Shown piece by piece: positions 36,020 to 47,975 of a DNA stretch of 64,000 bases. The translations under genes were made by a program, and so were the position numbers. The notes beneath the pieces were generated by a model, which saw only the letters and a list, made by a program, of their open reading frames with translations, was not told where the DNA came from and searched no databases. Source of the DNA: Bimastos eiseni (Eukaryota > Annelida > Clitellata > Crassiclitellata > Lumbricidae). How positions within the stretch are numbered: position 1 is the first letter of the stretch; each line of letters begins with the position of its first letter. Location: the NCBI GenBank assembly GCA_959347315.1, contig OY365811.1, positions 33,102,543 through 33,166,542 on the forward strand. Reading direction: 5' to 3'.

Positions 36020-36350
36020 AACCCAAGTCTGGATAATTAATTGATAATTATAGGTGTATATTTAACACCCATATTATAGAGGATCCGGGGGTCTCCTTAT
36101 GAGGTGAGGAGTGGCAGCTGACATCACCCTCGAGGGGTTGTCTGTAGATCGGATCAGGTGTCCAACGATGGGACAGGTTACAGTATATAACCGTCGCATC
36201 CGCAGGCAACGAATCGAAGCAGCAGAGAAGATGAGGCGCTATCTCAAAAGATGGAATTGAAAAAGATGGGATTATAACAGGTTGGACGGAAGGACAATTC
36301 ACGACCGACTTAAAAGGATAAAACGTATCAACACGTCTTCTGTTGAGGTC
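35190..36350. other. AT-run and (GT)n-rich intergenic DNA
   Basis: Several short (AT)n runs (35720-35745, 35950-35963) and a (GT)n at 35990-36016. Frames here are short and without domains. Confidence 0.5.
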
Positions 36351-36358
36351 CATTCAAC

Positions 36359-36712
36359 CATTCAGCAATTGTTATGCAGTCTTGTAGCCATTCGGCCATC
36401 TAGTCATTCAGTCATTCAGCCATTCAGACATTCAGACATTCAGCCATGCATTTAGTCATTCAGCCATTCAGTCATTCAACCATTCAGCCATTAAGTCGTT
36501 CAGTTATTCAACCATTCGGTCATTCAATCATTCAGCAATTGTTATGCAGTCTTGTAGCCATTCGGCCATCTAGTCATTCAGTCATTCAGCCATTCAGCCA
36601 TTCAGACATTCAGACATTCAGCCATGCATTTAGTCATTCAGCCATTCAGTCATTCAACCATTCAGCCATTAAGTCGTTCAGTTATTCAACCATTCGGTCA
36701 TTCAATCATTCA
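36359..36712. repeat. CATTCAG array with 170/178-bp tandem duplication
   Basis: Degenerate CATTCAGN units. A block starting CATTCAGCAATTGTTATGCA at 36359 recurs at 36529; the second copy carries one extra 8-base unit. Confidence 0.92.
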
Positions 36713-36771
36713 TTCAATTGGACTTGCCAATACCAATTATTGGTTGTATTTGAGTCACGTGGCTGCAATTG

Positions 36772-36904
<133 letters not shown>

Positions 36905-37036
36905 TACAAACTCACCTGAACATGACAGGTATCATCCTAAGCGAACCAAACACGTTGTCTTCCCCAGTCCTTCCAAAGTTTTCTCTCATGGTCTTCGACA
37001 TTCGGACTGGGGAAATAGAGGTATCGACAGACGTAC

Positions 37037-37393
37037 ATGACCTTATTGATACAGACGCTTTGTTGTTACGACTCAGGCAGGTGTAATGGAATTAAAGCAA
37101 TTTCGATGCAATGTATAGCATTTATGCATATGCATGATGACCTTCTGTTTGGTATGTATATACAACCAGGCGCCAATTCAGTCCTTCGCCCTTCACTGGT
37201 TGTAAATAAGGACAGACGTGAAACAGTATCAGACGTAGGCCTATGCATTGGCACTGGATGTGACGATGTCATGATGTTACTTGCTCCGCCTCACGAGAAA
37301 ACGCATCAGATGCTGTCAGAGCCCGTCTGTCCAAAACGACGATGTTTTGGTTTCGAATTAAGAATAAAGAAGGCAACTGAACTTAGGTCGTAG
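37037..37393 (+). other. Unassigned 118-codon frame
   Basis: The longest non-repetitive frame in this part (Cys- and Met-rich, for example DVGLCIGTGCDDVMM). No family resemblance, signal peptide or splice context that I can support. Confidence 0.15.
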
Positions 37394-39577
37394 ATAACAA
37401 GGCACTTTCTGTCTCTCAGCTGACTGGTACAACAAACGTCTTTCTATTCAGTTGATTGGTCCCAAGACAAGGGCAGACACTCAAGCAGTAACGCAATATG
37501 CATTGGGTAAGTACATGTATATACGACGACAATTGATTGGCAGAGTTGTGGGGACTAGTAAAAACATTATCTGAATCAAATTAGACAGAATAGAATTAAT
37601 AAGAATTAATTAATTAATAAGAAAGGTAAAAGATAATTAAGAAAATTATGGCAATTCCTATGCAGAGATTATACAGTCGTTTACCAATCTGTGTTGCCGT
37701 AACCTTAAAATAATGTTGATTAATTCGAATTCAATCCTGTGTAATTAAATTCAAATCTAATACAGTCTATGGATATGCAAGAGGTAAGTATGTTGTAGGT
37801 CTCTACAAATTACCAGTCAATAGAACTCTACAGACGTCATTGATTCATTGCAGAGATGTGTACAGCCCTCTTCAAGGTGATACCACTCAGAGGTGATGCT
37901 GACCTCTGAACGGCTAAAAAGAAGATTTGAACGGTTAGAGTAGACTGCGTCTGAATGGACCTTGGGAAGGAACCGACATACAACTGAATGTACTGAGTTA
38001 TAAAAGGCTACATTTCTCATCAGGCGACAGTGGTTCGATGATTCGATCACGCCACAGTGACAGTCACTTATCATCGCCCGCTGCTGTGCAATTATGACGC
38101 ATGTTTAGGTCTACAAACCCACCTTCAACGAGCACTGGCTCCACTGAGCGCCATGCATGCAAGCACTGAGGCTGTATAGTTTGGCGTCTCAGAGAGAAGA
38201 GGTGGGAGGTCAGAGCCAACGTTGGCGCCGCCAAAGAAAGGACGCAGGCTGACTGCGTGTGCTAAAAAGCTGAATGGCATTTTGGTTGCTGTATTTAACT
38301 GATCGTTAGAATACAAAAGTGCATTTGACACACAGGCAAAAGAAAGAAAGCAAGAGAGACTAGCGGACGGACGGACGAACGCTCAGACAGAAAGACAGAT
38401 AGCTATGTATATGCAACATTTTATGTAACGTTAGATCACGCGCTGTTTGAATTATTATTGTGCAGATTCCTATAGACAGAAACTATAGAAACTGACAGAG
38501 GCAGAGTCAGAAACTGACTAGCAGACTGACAGATACAGCTATAAGACCAGACACAAAATAGAGGAAGAGATAGATATACATGTAGGCCTAGTCTAGGCCT
38601 AGTCAGAACGAAAGGCAGACGTACAGACAAATATAGAAAGAGAAACAGACTGAAGATTTGGTCACGGCTGACCTGTTACATTGTTCTATGCCAGGGTCTC
38701 TTTCCCATCTCCGCTTTGCAACACACGGGTCTTCCCCATCCCTGCATGTTTTGTCTCCATTCACACAGATGTATCAAATGGCCAAATATAATATTTAGTT
38801 GAACTACAATTACTTTGTAAACATGAGTGGTGTGAGCCTGTGGCATCTAAAAGTGAATAGAGCTGGAACTAGAATTTTAGATTAAGCAAGTAAGAATCTA
38901 TTACTAAGAACTTAGATTACTATATAGTGTATGCCATGCAGTCTATTTGGTGTACAAACTATAGAGCTCTAATAGTTAGGCCCTACCATTATCGCGGTTT
39001 TATCGCCGATTCATTATTCCTGTTTGCCCCTATTATCGCGACAGTAACCCAAATACTGCGCTTAAACCGCAATGTTGTCCCCATTAGGGCCATTACTTAA
39101 GAATTTACCGCGATGAAATATACCTTGTCACTCTTTAATACAGAGCTCAACGCGTTTCTTGAAGAAAAGCTATCACATAATAGTCTTTGATCGTCTTTCA
39201 ACTGTCACGACCAGTCTGAAGCACCACATACAACTATAACGTTCATGAATGAACTGCCTATCACGTGTTGCTAATCTCTACTGCAAGGTTTAGGTACATG
39301 TAGTGCAAATAATTGTGTGTGTTTGGTTGTGTATTTTGGTGCTCGTGCGCGCGCGCGTTACCTCATTAGGTATAGGTCTACAGATCTAAGAGGCGTGACT
39401 CTAATGACGTTATTTTACAACGTTATAACTCATTAGAGTGTTCTAGATATTTGTTAATGTTTGATATAGAATTGAAAACACTGATCATACAGGATTTGTA
39501 ATGCACACATGCCGTGTTGCCTAAACTGGGTCATGAAGACGTGAAGAAGTGAACCTAATGACGTATACATTAAAGGT

Positions 39578-39624
<47 letters not shown>

Positions 39625-40040
39625 TCGGTGATAAGGATGAAAATAGAATTTGCCTGCATGCATGCACGGTGGCCTACATACGCACTTACTTACCTATACA
39701 AACATATCGTTTGTTGAAATTGGACGACGCGTTGTAACAGCACGTGCTGACATCGATTTCATATTCTTGTGTGAATAATTCGTATACGCTGTGGTTTCAG
39801 TGGTAGATGCTATATGCAATGCATACGCTTTTCTATAGGCCTATACATGTAAATAGGAATATAATTATATACACGACACAAACATGCACAAGTGAGCTCA
39901 ATACGGTTGGGTCTTGGTGTGCCATCGGCTGATTCCTTTTTGCGCATTACCAGCAATAGAAGTTATTAATTGCAATTGTACGCATATATAATTAATTATA
40001 GACAATAATCAATACATGACTATAAACAAGTGAATGCATC
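37394..40040. other. Intergenic, no supported gene
   Basis: AT-rich DNA with a (TA)n run at 39580-39621 and paired TAGGCCTA octamers at 38583 and 38594. Confidence 0.45.
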
Positions 40041-40050
40041 TAGAGCAGCA

Positions 40051-40382
40051 CCATGGATACGAATGTTACCATGGATACGAATGTTACCATTAACACGAAT
40101 GTTACCAAGGACACGAATGCTTACGTGGGTATACAAATGCTAACATGGATACAAATGCTAACACGAATAAAAATGTTACCATAGATGCAAATGCTACCAT
40201 GGACATGAATGTTACCATGAATACAAATGCTTACGTGGATACAAATGCTAACAAGGATACAAATGTTACCATAGATGCCAAATTTACCATGTATACGAAT
40301 GTTACCATGGATGCGAATGGTTACGTGGTTACAAGTGCTTACCTGAATGCAATTGTTACAACGGATAGGAATGCTACAGCTT
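40051..40382. repeat. 18-bp degenerate minisatellite, about 18 copies
   Basis: Unit of the form ATGGATACGAATGTTACC, diverged between copies. It stays open as a 112-codon frame (MDTNANTNKN...) of hexapeptide repeats. A two-copy fragment recurs at 41688-41721. Confidence 0.9.
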
Positions 40383-40798
40383 TAACGCAGGAATGTATGG
40401 CTCGCACTTATAAGCATTGGCTTAAAAACGGTTACGATCGCATCATTAAGGAGTGTTTTAAACACACGGTAATTTTCAATTGATCAATTAGATGGCCTGT
40501 ACTTTTTACTTCGCGACGTTATTATCGAAATCGTTTCTCAGGTGACCGATTGTGGCGCTGAACATTCTTTGATTGATGGGCAACCACGATGACATCAATC
40601 AATGCACCAAATGACCTTTCCATACGAATTACACGGTTTGAAGGGACAAGCCGTGATCCGACATGACGTAGCACTGGAATTCGACCTCCGAACTCAAAGG
40701 TTAAATTCAACTTCATATCACGTTCCTTTCCTGCATACACTGCAGTGATACGGCAGTCAGCGTGACTTAGAAGGCGTCACATACCACAATGCCTATAC

Positions 40799-40799
<1 letters not shown>

Positions 40800-40845
<46 letters not shown>
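40800..40845. repeat. (TA)n microsatellite
   Basis: About 22 TA units immediately 5' of a SINE head. Confidence 0.95.
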
Positions 40846-40849
<4 letters not shown>

Positions 40850-41070
40850 CAGTGGCCGATCGGTTAGAGCGGTCAGCCCGTAATGTTCAGTGTGCGCTGA
40901 GTGAGCGGGTTCGACCCTCGGCCCGGGAGTCACTGTGTAAGGACCTTGAGCAAGTCCTTCGCACACATTTGCTCTGCAGTAAAACTGCAATTGCGCCGTC
41001 GAGGCGTGTGTCAAGCCAGACTAATTGACTGGAATTGACTGCAGCAGCATATCGCCAGAAGCATTATGAA
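40846..41070 (+). mobile_element. tRNA-derived SINE, family D
   Basis: Box A-like TGGCCGATCGGTTAGAGCGG and box B-like GGGTTCGACCCTCGG at tRNA spacing, followed by a body with AAGGACCTTGAGCAAGTCCT, TCGCACACATTTGCTCTGCA. The head is tRNA-like but does not close a tRNA acceptor stem. The insertion lies against a (TA)n run. Confidence 0.75.
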
Positions 41071-41687
41071 GTCTGCGTTCCCATTACATTGTGCTTTGGT
41101 TAATTATGACTGCATCTGTCAAAAGGACAGGCGTGCACAGGACAGGCAGCGGGCATTCCCTCTATGCACCCATGAAACCGTTAGAGCCCTCGACATTGCA
41201 CCCGCATTTTTTATATCCGAAATTACAGCCACCATTAAGCACTAGGAAAGTGGAGAAGATATATCTTTCCATATATATATATATATATATGTTATCGCTG
41301 CATTACGAGCCCTAGTCTCTAACTGGCTGCGATTTCGACAATTAATGAAGGCATTCTTGTATGCAGTCTATATAGAGTAAAGTATACGAGAGGTATGACG
41401 TGATGAGGTATACGGTTATGATGGTTTATCTAAGACCAAGTCATCTAAGGATATGCTTGTTCGGTTAAGTAATAAACCAAGGCAAACGTTTTCTTGTTGG
41501 CTTTTCAATGTAATATTCAATATGAATAATTAACAAGAGAGACTTTGGATTGTTCATTGGTGTAGAGTGTGGACTCCATAGTCACTGTAGACTATGCATT
41601 GGTGACAACCTACGACCAATAGCTGTTGCCTGTTGAGAAGAGTGTTTTCCTAATGGACCTTATGGCAGAGGGATGCACTCACGCAAA

Positions 41688-41721
41688 GTCACCATGGATA
41701 CGAATGTTACCATGGATACGC
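41688..41721. repeat. Two-copy fragment of the 18-bp minisatellite
   Basis: CACCATGGATACGAATGTTA and CCATGGATACG, 1.3 kb from the main array. Confidence 0.85.
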
Positions 41722-42342
41722 CGCTACTGCTGTTAGTCCTTTGCGCTGGATTCCATGGCCTCCCTCTGCGGTTTGCAACACTTTTTAACTGCGTCATTAC
41801 TGTCTTTATTGGTTCTCTTGAGACTTTCCATTCTCACGGGGCTTGCGCATTGGGAGCGTCTCTGATTATAGGCTGCACTTTGGGAGTTTGTTAGATACTA
41901 TTCGATACACCTTCTGCGATTAAATGCGATGGTTTTATGACTCGTTTGCTGCAAGCATCGAGGTCTCCTTTCAGCTCTGCATATATAGTACAGGAACTCG
42001 AACGTCGAGTCGACTATCAGCTTTCTATAGGAATTCATTACTTAGGCTCTGCGTGTCTGCGGGAGCTCACCAGTGCACGATAACTCCCATCGTAATCTGA
42101 TCACTGTTCGGTAATTTGGTAACTATTTTTCTTGTTGGTTTTAACTCATGCAGACAGCTCTTTTATTAGGTGGTTGAAAAGATCATTTGCAAATGTATCG
42201 ATATACACGCGCAATTGATCAATAAAGGCATTGTCAGTTTAAAAATTTGCGTGATTCGCACTGAATGAACCTTGTCCTTTCAACAAAACTTATTGCCGCA
42301 CCTCCTGGGACGATTGTTCAGTTCGAGAAGAGGAAAGCAAAA

Positions 42343-42440
42343 GCAACGAAGAAGAAGAAGAAGAAGAAGAAGAAGAAGAAGAAGAAGAAGAAGAAGAAGA
42401 AGAAGAAGAAGAAAAAGAAGAAAAAGAAGAAGAAAATGAG
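42343..42440. repeat. (GAA)n microsatellite
   Basis: About 30 GAA units with AAA interruptions. Poly-Lys/Ser/Phe frames are artefacts. Confidence 0.95.
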
Positions 42441-42625
42441 AAAAAGAGGAAACGGGCCAACAACATAAAAGTAGAATGCTGAGAAAAAAGACCGGATGAG
42501 AAGGAGAATCCTCTGCAGCTCATTCCAAAGGTGACATTGCGTATGAAACGTAATACGATTTCGGTATCTCGGTCTCGGCGTATACCGAGAACGGATAACA
42601 GTCCATACCCTCGCCGCCTGACCTT

Positions 42626-42649
42626 TCATCGACAGTGTACTGTCGATGT
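42626..42649. other. Near-perfect palindrome
   Basis: CATCGACAGT and ACTGTCGATG around a two-base centre; strong cruciform or hairpin potential. Function unknown. Confidence 0.7.
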
Positions 42650-43177
42650 ATTCATTTCACACATGAAGTCGCTTGGGGCGCATGCGGAACAGAATCGCAA
42701 ACCTCGTTCCGTCCTTCAATCAGAGGTTGAATTCGTGACCTCTATAGGTCGACGGTGTTTCTGTACCGTAAAACGAACCGCTGTAGACAATCGCACACAT
42801 CTTTCCGCAACGCTATCTATCTAGGCTTATCTAAGGCATCCACAGGCAAATGCTGCAGATTATTTTCATGTCACGATTGAAGAAATTAAACTAAGAAGGA
42901 AATGAATACGCGTGTAAAACGTGAAATCAAGAGATTGGAGGTTTAACACGTGTTAGCAATTAACACGGCGCATGCGACTGCGCAAGCCCCATGAATGCCG
43001 CCTGACGATAATCGTCGGTTTGACATAGATCCATGAGTCGAGAGATGCCGAACTTCTGTCTGTGTTTGACGGTTCCGATGCCCTTTCTTCTGATGCCGGT
43101 TGTTAAATATAATCCTACGCTACCTCTCACCCCGAAGCTCATCAGTCACGTCCGACCGCAGGCAGAGCGACGGTGGT

Positions 43178-43256
43178 GGCATAGAGGCATAGAGGCATAG
43201 AGGCATAGAGGCATAGAGGCATAGAGGCATAGAGGCATAGAGGCATAGAGGCATAG
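43178..43256. repeat. 8-bp minisatellite (GGCATAGA)n
   Basis: About 9.75 identical copies. Confidence 0.96.
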
Positions 43257-43321
43257 GGGAGACGGAGGGGGAGGGGTGGCAGGTGAGTCGGTATAATTGC
43301 GTAAGGACGCATCATACTCTC

Positions 43322-43443
43322 CAACCAACTCCGCCACTGTCTAAGAAGCTCCGACAGTGCCAGTCCCAAGCCTGGATAAAGAAGGAAGGCGACGTTAATC
43401 ATCATTGTTATGGCAGAGTGTCGTTAAACCGCAACAACCAACC
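43322..43443 (-). repeat. SINE-like family B copy
   Basis: The reverse complement reads GGTTGCGGTTTAACGACACT, AACAATGATGATTAACGTCG, CCTTCCTTCTTTATCCAGGC, TTGGGACTGGCACTGTCGGA. Confidence 0.72.
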
Positions 43444-43499
43444 ATTATACTCTTCAACCAAGGAAACACACAGAACATAATGAGTATTATGATATATGG

Positions 43500-43595
43500 C
43501 CTTATGTGTATATGCATACATGCATATATATGCACATATACCATATATGCATATATATATGCATGTATGTATATATGTATATGTATGCATATATA
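43500..43595. repeat. ATGCATATAT-type palindromic run
   Basis: Alternating TATATGCAT and ATGCATAT motifs. Confidence 0.8.
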
Positions 43596-43629
43596 TTCGT
43601 ACAACTTTGCACGTTTGATAAACCGCATC

Positions 43630-44860
43630 GATATAGGCCTACGTGAACTTTATGCACATACTTGTCTTATAATTATTGTGCCTAAACTTACTTTTGAAGC
43701 TCATTGTGCGTTGATCGCATAGATGAAATATTTGACCATTGGACCTCTTATTAACCCTAAGAGAAGAAATCCCCGGTCAATAAACCACACGGAGAATGAT
43801 CTCCTGGAAAATAGCCCAGTCAGTAACCCCAATTTCTGTATAATAATATTTTATGTAAATGCAAGGTCAGTTTAGTCAATGATCGCCAGGTTTATTTTTC
43901 TCCAATCAGTTGATCAGGTTTCAAAACGTGCTAGCGATCACCGTCAGCCAATCGCGCTGCTTCTCATCCTCCACTTGCGTTCCTCTGACGTACGGGAACC
44001 ATTCTTTGTACGGAACCAGTTCCAATTCGAAAGCATTCCGAACGGTGCACACTATTATGCAACAAAGGCGAACAGGTGCAGAGTATACAGAGGTTTTTTT
44101 AGATGATTTATGGTAACCATTTAATGAGGCGTTAATGTCTAGGATGCAGGTTGTGGCGTCTACTGCAAAACTGAATGTTGAGAGAATAACTCTATACATC
44201 TTTCCTTACGTTTATACGTTGCCGTTGCGTGTAGGTGGGCTATTAAATGGCGCCTTGAAGAGCAAATAAACTCGGAACTTTCGTCTCTTGTTACACCATT
44301 CCCACCCATAGACCATAGTAGATGTGCAGTATGGGAGGCGATGGCGTCACGTTTCATTTCTATGTAATATCTTACACACTGGTTTTATGGTTCGAAATGT
44401 TTTTCCCAATTCATGAGAATATCATGAAAGTGTAGCCTAAACGCTAGGTCCAGTAACTATGTACTCAATCAAGAACGATCAGGTTTTGGAAGCTTATTCA
44501 AACTGTACCTAATCAGCTCCACGATTATTCTGATTCTTCGCTTTATCGCATCTTCGTCCTTTTATAACCCACTGAAGCCGCTTTTTTCTCTTCTCTTTAC
44601 GTTCATCCGGCAACCAGAATTTGTTCTTGATTTGGTACATATGATACCCAACCCTTCTGACTTGACGCAGCGTACGTTTATACGCTGGTGCCATCAGCTT
44701 GTAGCTTTTCGCAGCGCTCTAAACGTTAGTTAGGATTCCTAATTCCTTTCACAGTATCAGTTTGCCCAAGAAATGACATCCGTATTCTCTGTTGTAGCAT
44801 TCCTCGTGAATTACCTTCACAAGAGGGATTTTTTTTTGTTTCCGACTGTTCCTCTCCTGC
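43630..44860. other. Intergenic, unassigned frames only
   Basis: Minus-strand frames at 43921-44199 and 44509-44694 look protein-like (ELVPYKEWFPYVRG; KRTLRQVRRVGYHMYQIKNK), but no family, splice or start evidence supports a gene. Confidence 0.3.
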
Positions 44861-44868
44861 ATCACAAC

Positions 44869-45080
44869 CAGAGGTGTAACAAGCAGAGGGGTTTGTTTCA
44901 AAACTTTGCCCCCCCCCCAGTTTTAGTGCTCAGTGTCCCCGATGTTCCCCCCAAATCGGTTCTTTTTTTATGTTTATTCATTGGCTTTTTAAGATGACTT
45001 TTGTTAAGATAATTTGTGCCCCCCCCCATTTTTCAAATTTTTGAGAGTGGCAAAATTTTCAAAACCTTGTTACACCTCTG
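44869..45080. mobile_element. hAT-type MITE, 212 bp with 8-bp target duplication
   Basis: Perfect 15-bp terminal inverted repeats, CAGAGGTGTAACAAG (44869-44883) and CTTGTTACACCTCTG (45066-45080), are flanked by a perfect 8-bp direct repeat ATCACAAC (44861-44868 and 45081-45088). The CAG-starting TIR and 8-bp duplication are hallmarks of hAT elements. It contains two poly-C runs and no transposase frame, so it is non-autonomous. Confidence 0.9.
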
Positions 45081-45239
45081 ATCACAACCACATGTTAACG
45101 ACGTTCCTGGTATCTGGATATGCATAACACCACTGTTGATACAGACGTATCTGCTGTCACTCTGCTCGTGAACTTATCAAAGTCTTAACCAGATATGGAG
45201 CGATCAACACGGGCCCTGGTCCCGTGGAGACAGCTCAAA

Positions 45240-45533
45240 CAAGAATTTAGTGTGTGCACACAAATGTTTTTCTCAAAATAGACCTATTAAGATGAACTGT
45301 AAACCAACACAAATAAATTGAAGACTAATTACAATGACATATAACGCGATACATCATCCCTTCAAACTGCTCTAAAACACATTTTAGACACTTTTCGTAG
45401 GTTATCAGAACTTATCACCATAGGCTTTTAGATAATTTTATATGGTCTTGATTTCACTATCATCGCATTCAGTTCGGACATGCGCACAAAAGTGTGAACC
45501 ATTTAAAAAATGTTGCACACACAAAATTTCTTG
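45240..45533. mobile_element. Possible MITE with imperfect 22-bp inverted repeats
   Basis: CAAGAATTTAGTGTGTGCAC at the left faces the complement of CAAGAAATTTTGTGTGTGCA at the right. No clear target duplication is visible. Confidence 0.45.
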
Positions 45534-46300
45534 CGCGCGGTGTCAAAAAAATTAGATGGAACATTGTGAGTCTAGATGAGTTGCTTCATATGGCGCTATA
45601 TCAATTTGCGATTACAACCAAATTTAAATGATTTCTTCACATCTAGCCAGCAACAAATTTACCTGAAGTCGGGCACAAATCCTTTTAACTGTGGATGAAG
45701 ACTACCAACGAGAGCGATCGTAAATCCTTGAAGTTGGGGAGTCAATGGAAACACAATGTCTTAGGGGCGACGAACGGAGAATTGAAGAGCCTCTGGAAGA
45801 GCCTCAAGGGAGAAACCGTCAGACGAAACGACGACATTGAACTGCATGCAGCGAAAACTGAGAGCTGTGTTGTCTACCTGATCGATGCAAACGTCAGTAC
45901 GAAACAAAAACCGCGTACACTACGTGCAGGAGTCATCGACTCCGTGAGAATGTGTATAAACGACACGTCGTCCACAACTCATCTGAAAAAATGAAACCCT
46001 AAGAATTCTAACGACCAATGCAGAAACTCCGAAGCGCGACTGTCATTTTTGAGCAACACGTGGCTCCACAATGTATCATCGTGTGAAGAGTATTCGTTTC
46101 GCGGCCGAAATGCCTGTTGCTGCTGCTGCAGCCAGGGATGCTGAGTGACTGACAGTCTAAAGATGCGGGATGACCTCTACGTCCGCCTGTTGTCTGTTGC
46201 ACCGTCCGTTCGCGTTGCCTACTGACTACGGCTTCAGTGTCAGCTGCGGTGGCTGCTGCACTTTTATCATCTGGTCAAAGTTATGCAGGAGGCAGTTGTT

Positions 46301-46500
46301 NNNNNNNNNNNNNNNNNNNNNNNNNNNNNNNNNNNNNNNNNNNNNNNNNNNNNNNNNNNNNNNNNNNNNNNNNNNNNNNNNNNNNNNNNNNNNNNNNNNN
46401 NNNNNNNNNNNNNNNNNNNNNNNNNNNNNNNNNNNNNNNNNNNNNNNNNNNNNNNNNNNNNNNNNNNNNNNNNNNNNNNNNNNNNNNNNNNNNNNNNNNN
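46301..46500. other. Assembly gap of exactly 200 N
   Basis: A round-number run of N marks unsequenced DNA, probably of estimated or arbitrary size. Translated frames crossing it are meaningless. Confidence 0.99.
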
Positions 46501-46659
46501 AGCCAAATACATACATGTACGATTGTACGTGTATGCATGTTGTACTGTATTGTATCCATAAATTTATATATCTTCTTTCATAGTATGCACACCAATCAAA
46601 GGCGCTTCCAATGCTAGACGCCCAGGGAAAAGAGAGACAATGATGAGAAACACTTGGCA

Positions 46660-46748
46660 TTAATAATAAAGATCAAAATCGTCGCCCTCCTCTATTATCC
46701 AGGCTTGGGACTGGTGCTGCCTGAGTGCTGGCAGTGGCTTGGTTCAGC
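46660..46748 (+). repeat. SINE-like family B copy
   Basis: AATAAAGATCAAAATCGTCG, CCCTCCTCTATTATCCAGGC, TTGGGACTGGTGCTGCCTGA, GTGCTGGCAGTGG. Confidence 0.72.
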
Positions 46749-47911
46749 TCTCTTCTTCGACGCGTTCCTCCTTATTATTGATGACTCTGTTGCGGCCGAG
46801 TAGGACAGGGTAGCCGAGTGGGAAGAAGTACAGAGAAAACTATATCAGAAGAGTTGAACTCATTTTGCACTGACTTTCGAGAACTTCTCCATTCTACAGA
46901 TGTTTCTGAAAAGGTTCAGTTTACGCTCACAAATACCAAATAATAAATTCCATGAGAAAGTGCAGACAGCCAGAATAACAGTCGTGTTTGCTAGTATCTT
47001 TTCTGTTACTTCTTTATGTGACACTGAGAATGGACCATGCTCAGTGGGAAGTCGTTTGAGCAAGGTTCGCCCAAGGCTCCACAGAGGCAGCCACGCCACT
47101 GTCACCGTGCACCACTCGACAATCCTGCCCCTCACGGCAACTCTGTCCATTGGGCTACCCTGCCCCTTGGTGCCCAACTCAAATACCCTGTGTCTGCAGC
47201 ATGTAGATTATTTAAATTACCATTAACAACAACAGAACTTATCCGAACTTGAAAGGAATTTAACGAAGGTGGAAGGAGACCCTAGACAGCAGTCAGAACT
47301 AACAGAGAACGAAGGGGGAAATGGTTTAGAAGAGGATAATTTGAGTTGCATGTAGCTGCCACACATATGTCTTGAAAGAGCCAGAGGCCAATCGGAAATG
47401 AGACACTTTGAGTGCAGGACGACTTCACACCTACGCCGAAGTCGGTCATAGCAAATGCCGTGGAACGGATAAGAGGGGAGCCTACGCTTGGCACCGACCA
47501 GCAGCGGCATTCGATGTCATCAACACCTTCCACCTTTTTGTTAATGCCTCGGGGTACGACGGATCAATCCTTGGGGCTGGCCTTACATGGACCTTATGCG
47601 TGCGATTAATCATTTCGTCCCACATCTCCTTTGTATCACGATTTGAAGACGTAGAATTACTGGACATTGAGTGCATCCCTCATTGCAATGAGAACACGGT
47701 TTCCGGGATTACGTCACATGTATAGTCTATGTTTTTCTATGCTCTTCAGTTTCTGTGTCTTCAACTGAGCCCGTCTGTTGTTGCTGTTGGCGATGAGGAA
47801 TCTTATTTCACGTAATGCGAAATGACGACTCATTTTATGCACATCTTTCAGCATCATTCTTCCCAGTTGTATTCCTAGGGTTTCAGGTATTTCATCGGAA
47901 CCTTACTCTGA
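46749..47911. other. Intergenic; possible tRNA-like SINE head at 47040-47180 (minus)
   Basis: The reverse complement around 47155 reads GGGTAGCCCAATGGACAGAG, resembling a box A region; no clear box B follows. A similar GGGTAGCCGAGTGGGAAG lies at 46808 (plus). Frames here have no domains. Confidence 0.3.
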
Positions 47912-47975
47912 CTGTTCTTTGGTAAAGTCAGGCTCAATCCTGGATAAATAAGGAGGGAGATCCTAAGTTCCTAAT
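47912..47975 (-). repeat. SINE-like family B fragment
   Basis: The reverse complement reads CTCCCTCCTTATTTATCCAG, GATTGAGCCTGACTTTACC. Confidence 0.5.

Noticed and set aside
40846..40930. True tRNA gene
   Set aside because: Good promoter boxes, but no closed acceptor stem and a SINE body follows.
46170..46660. Frames crossing the N run
   Set aside because: They are held open only by unknown bases.
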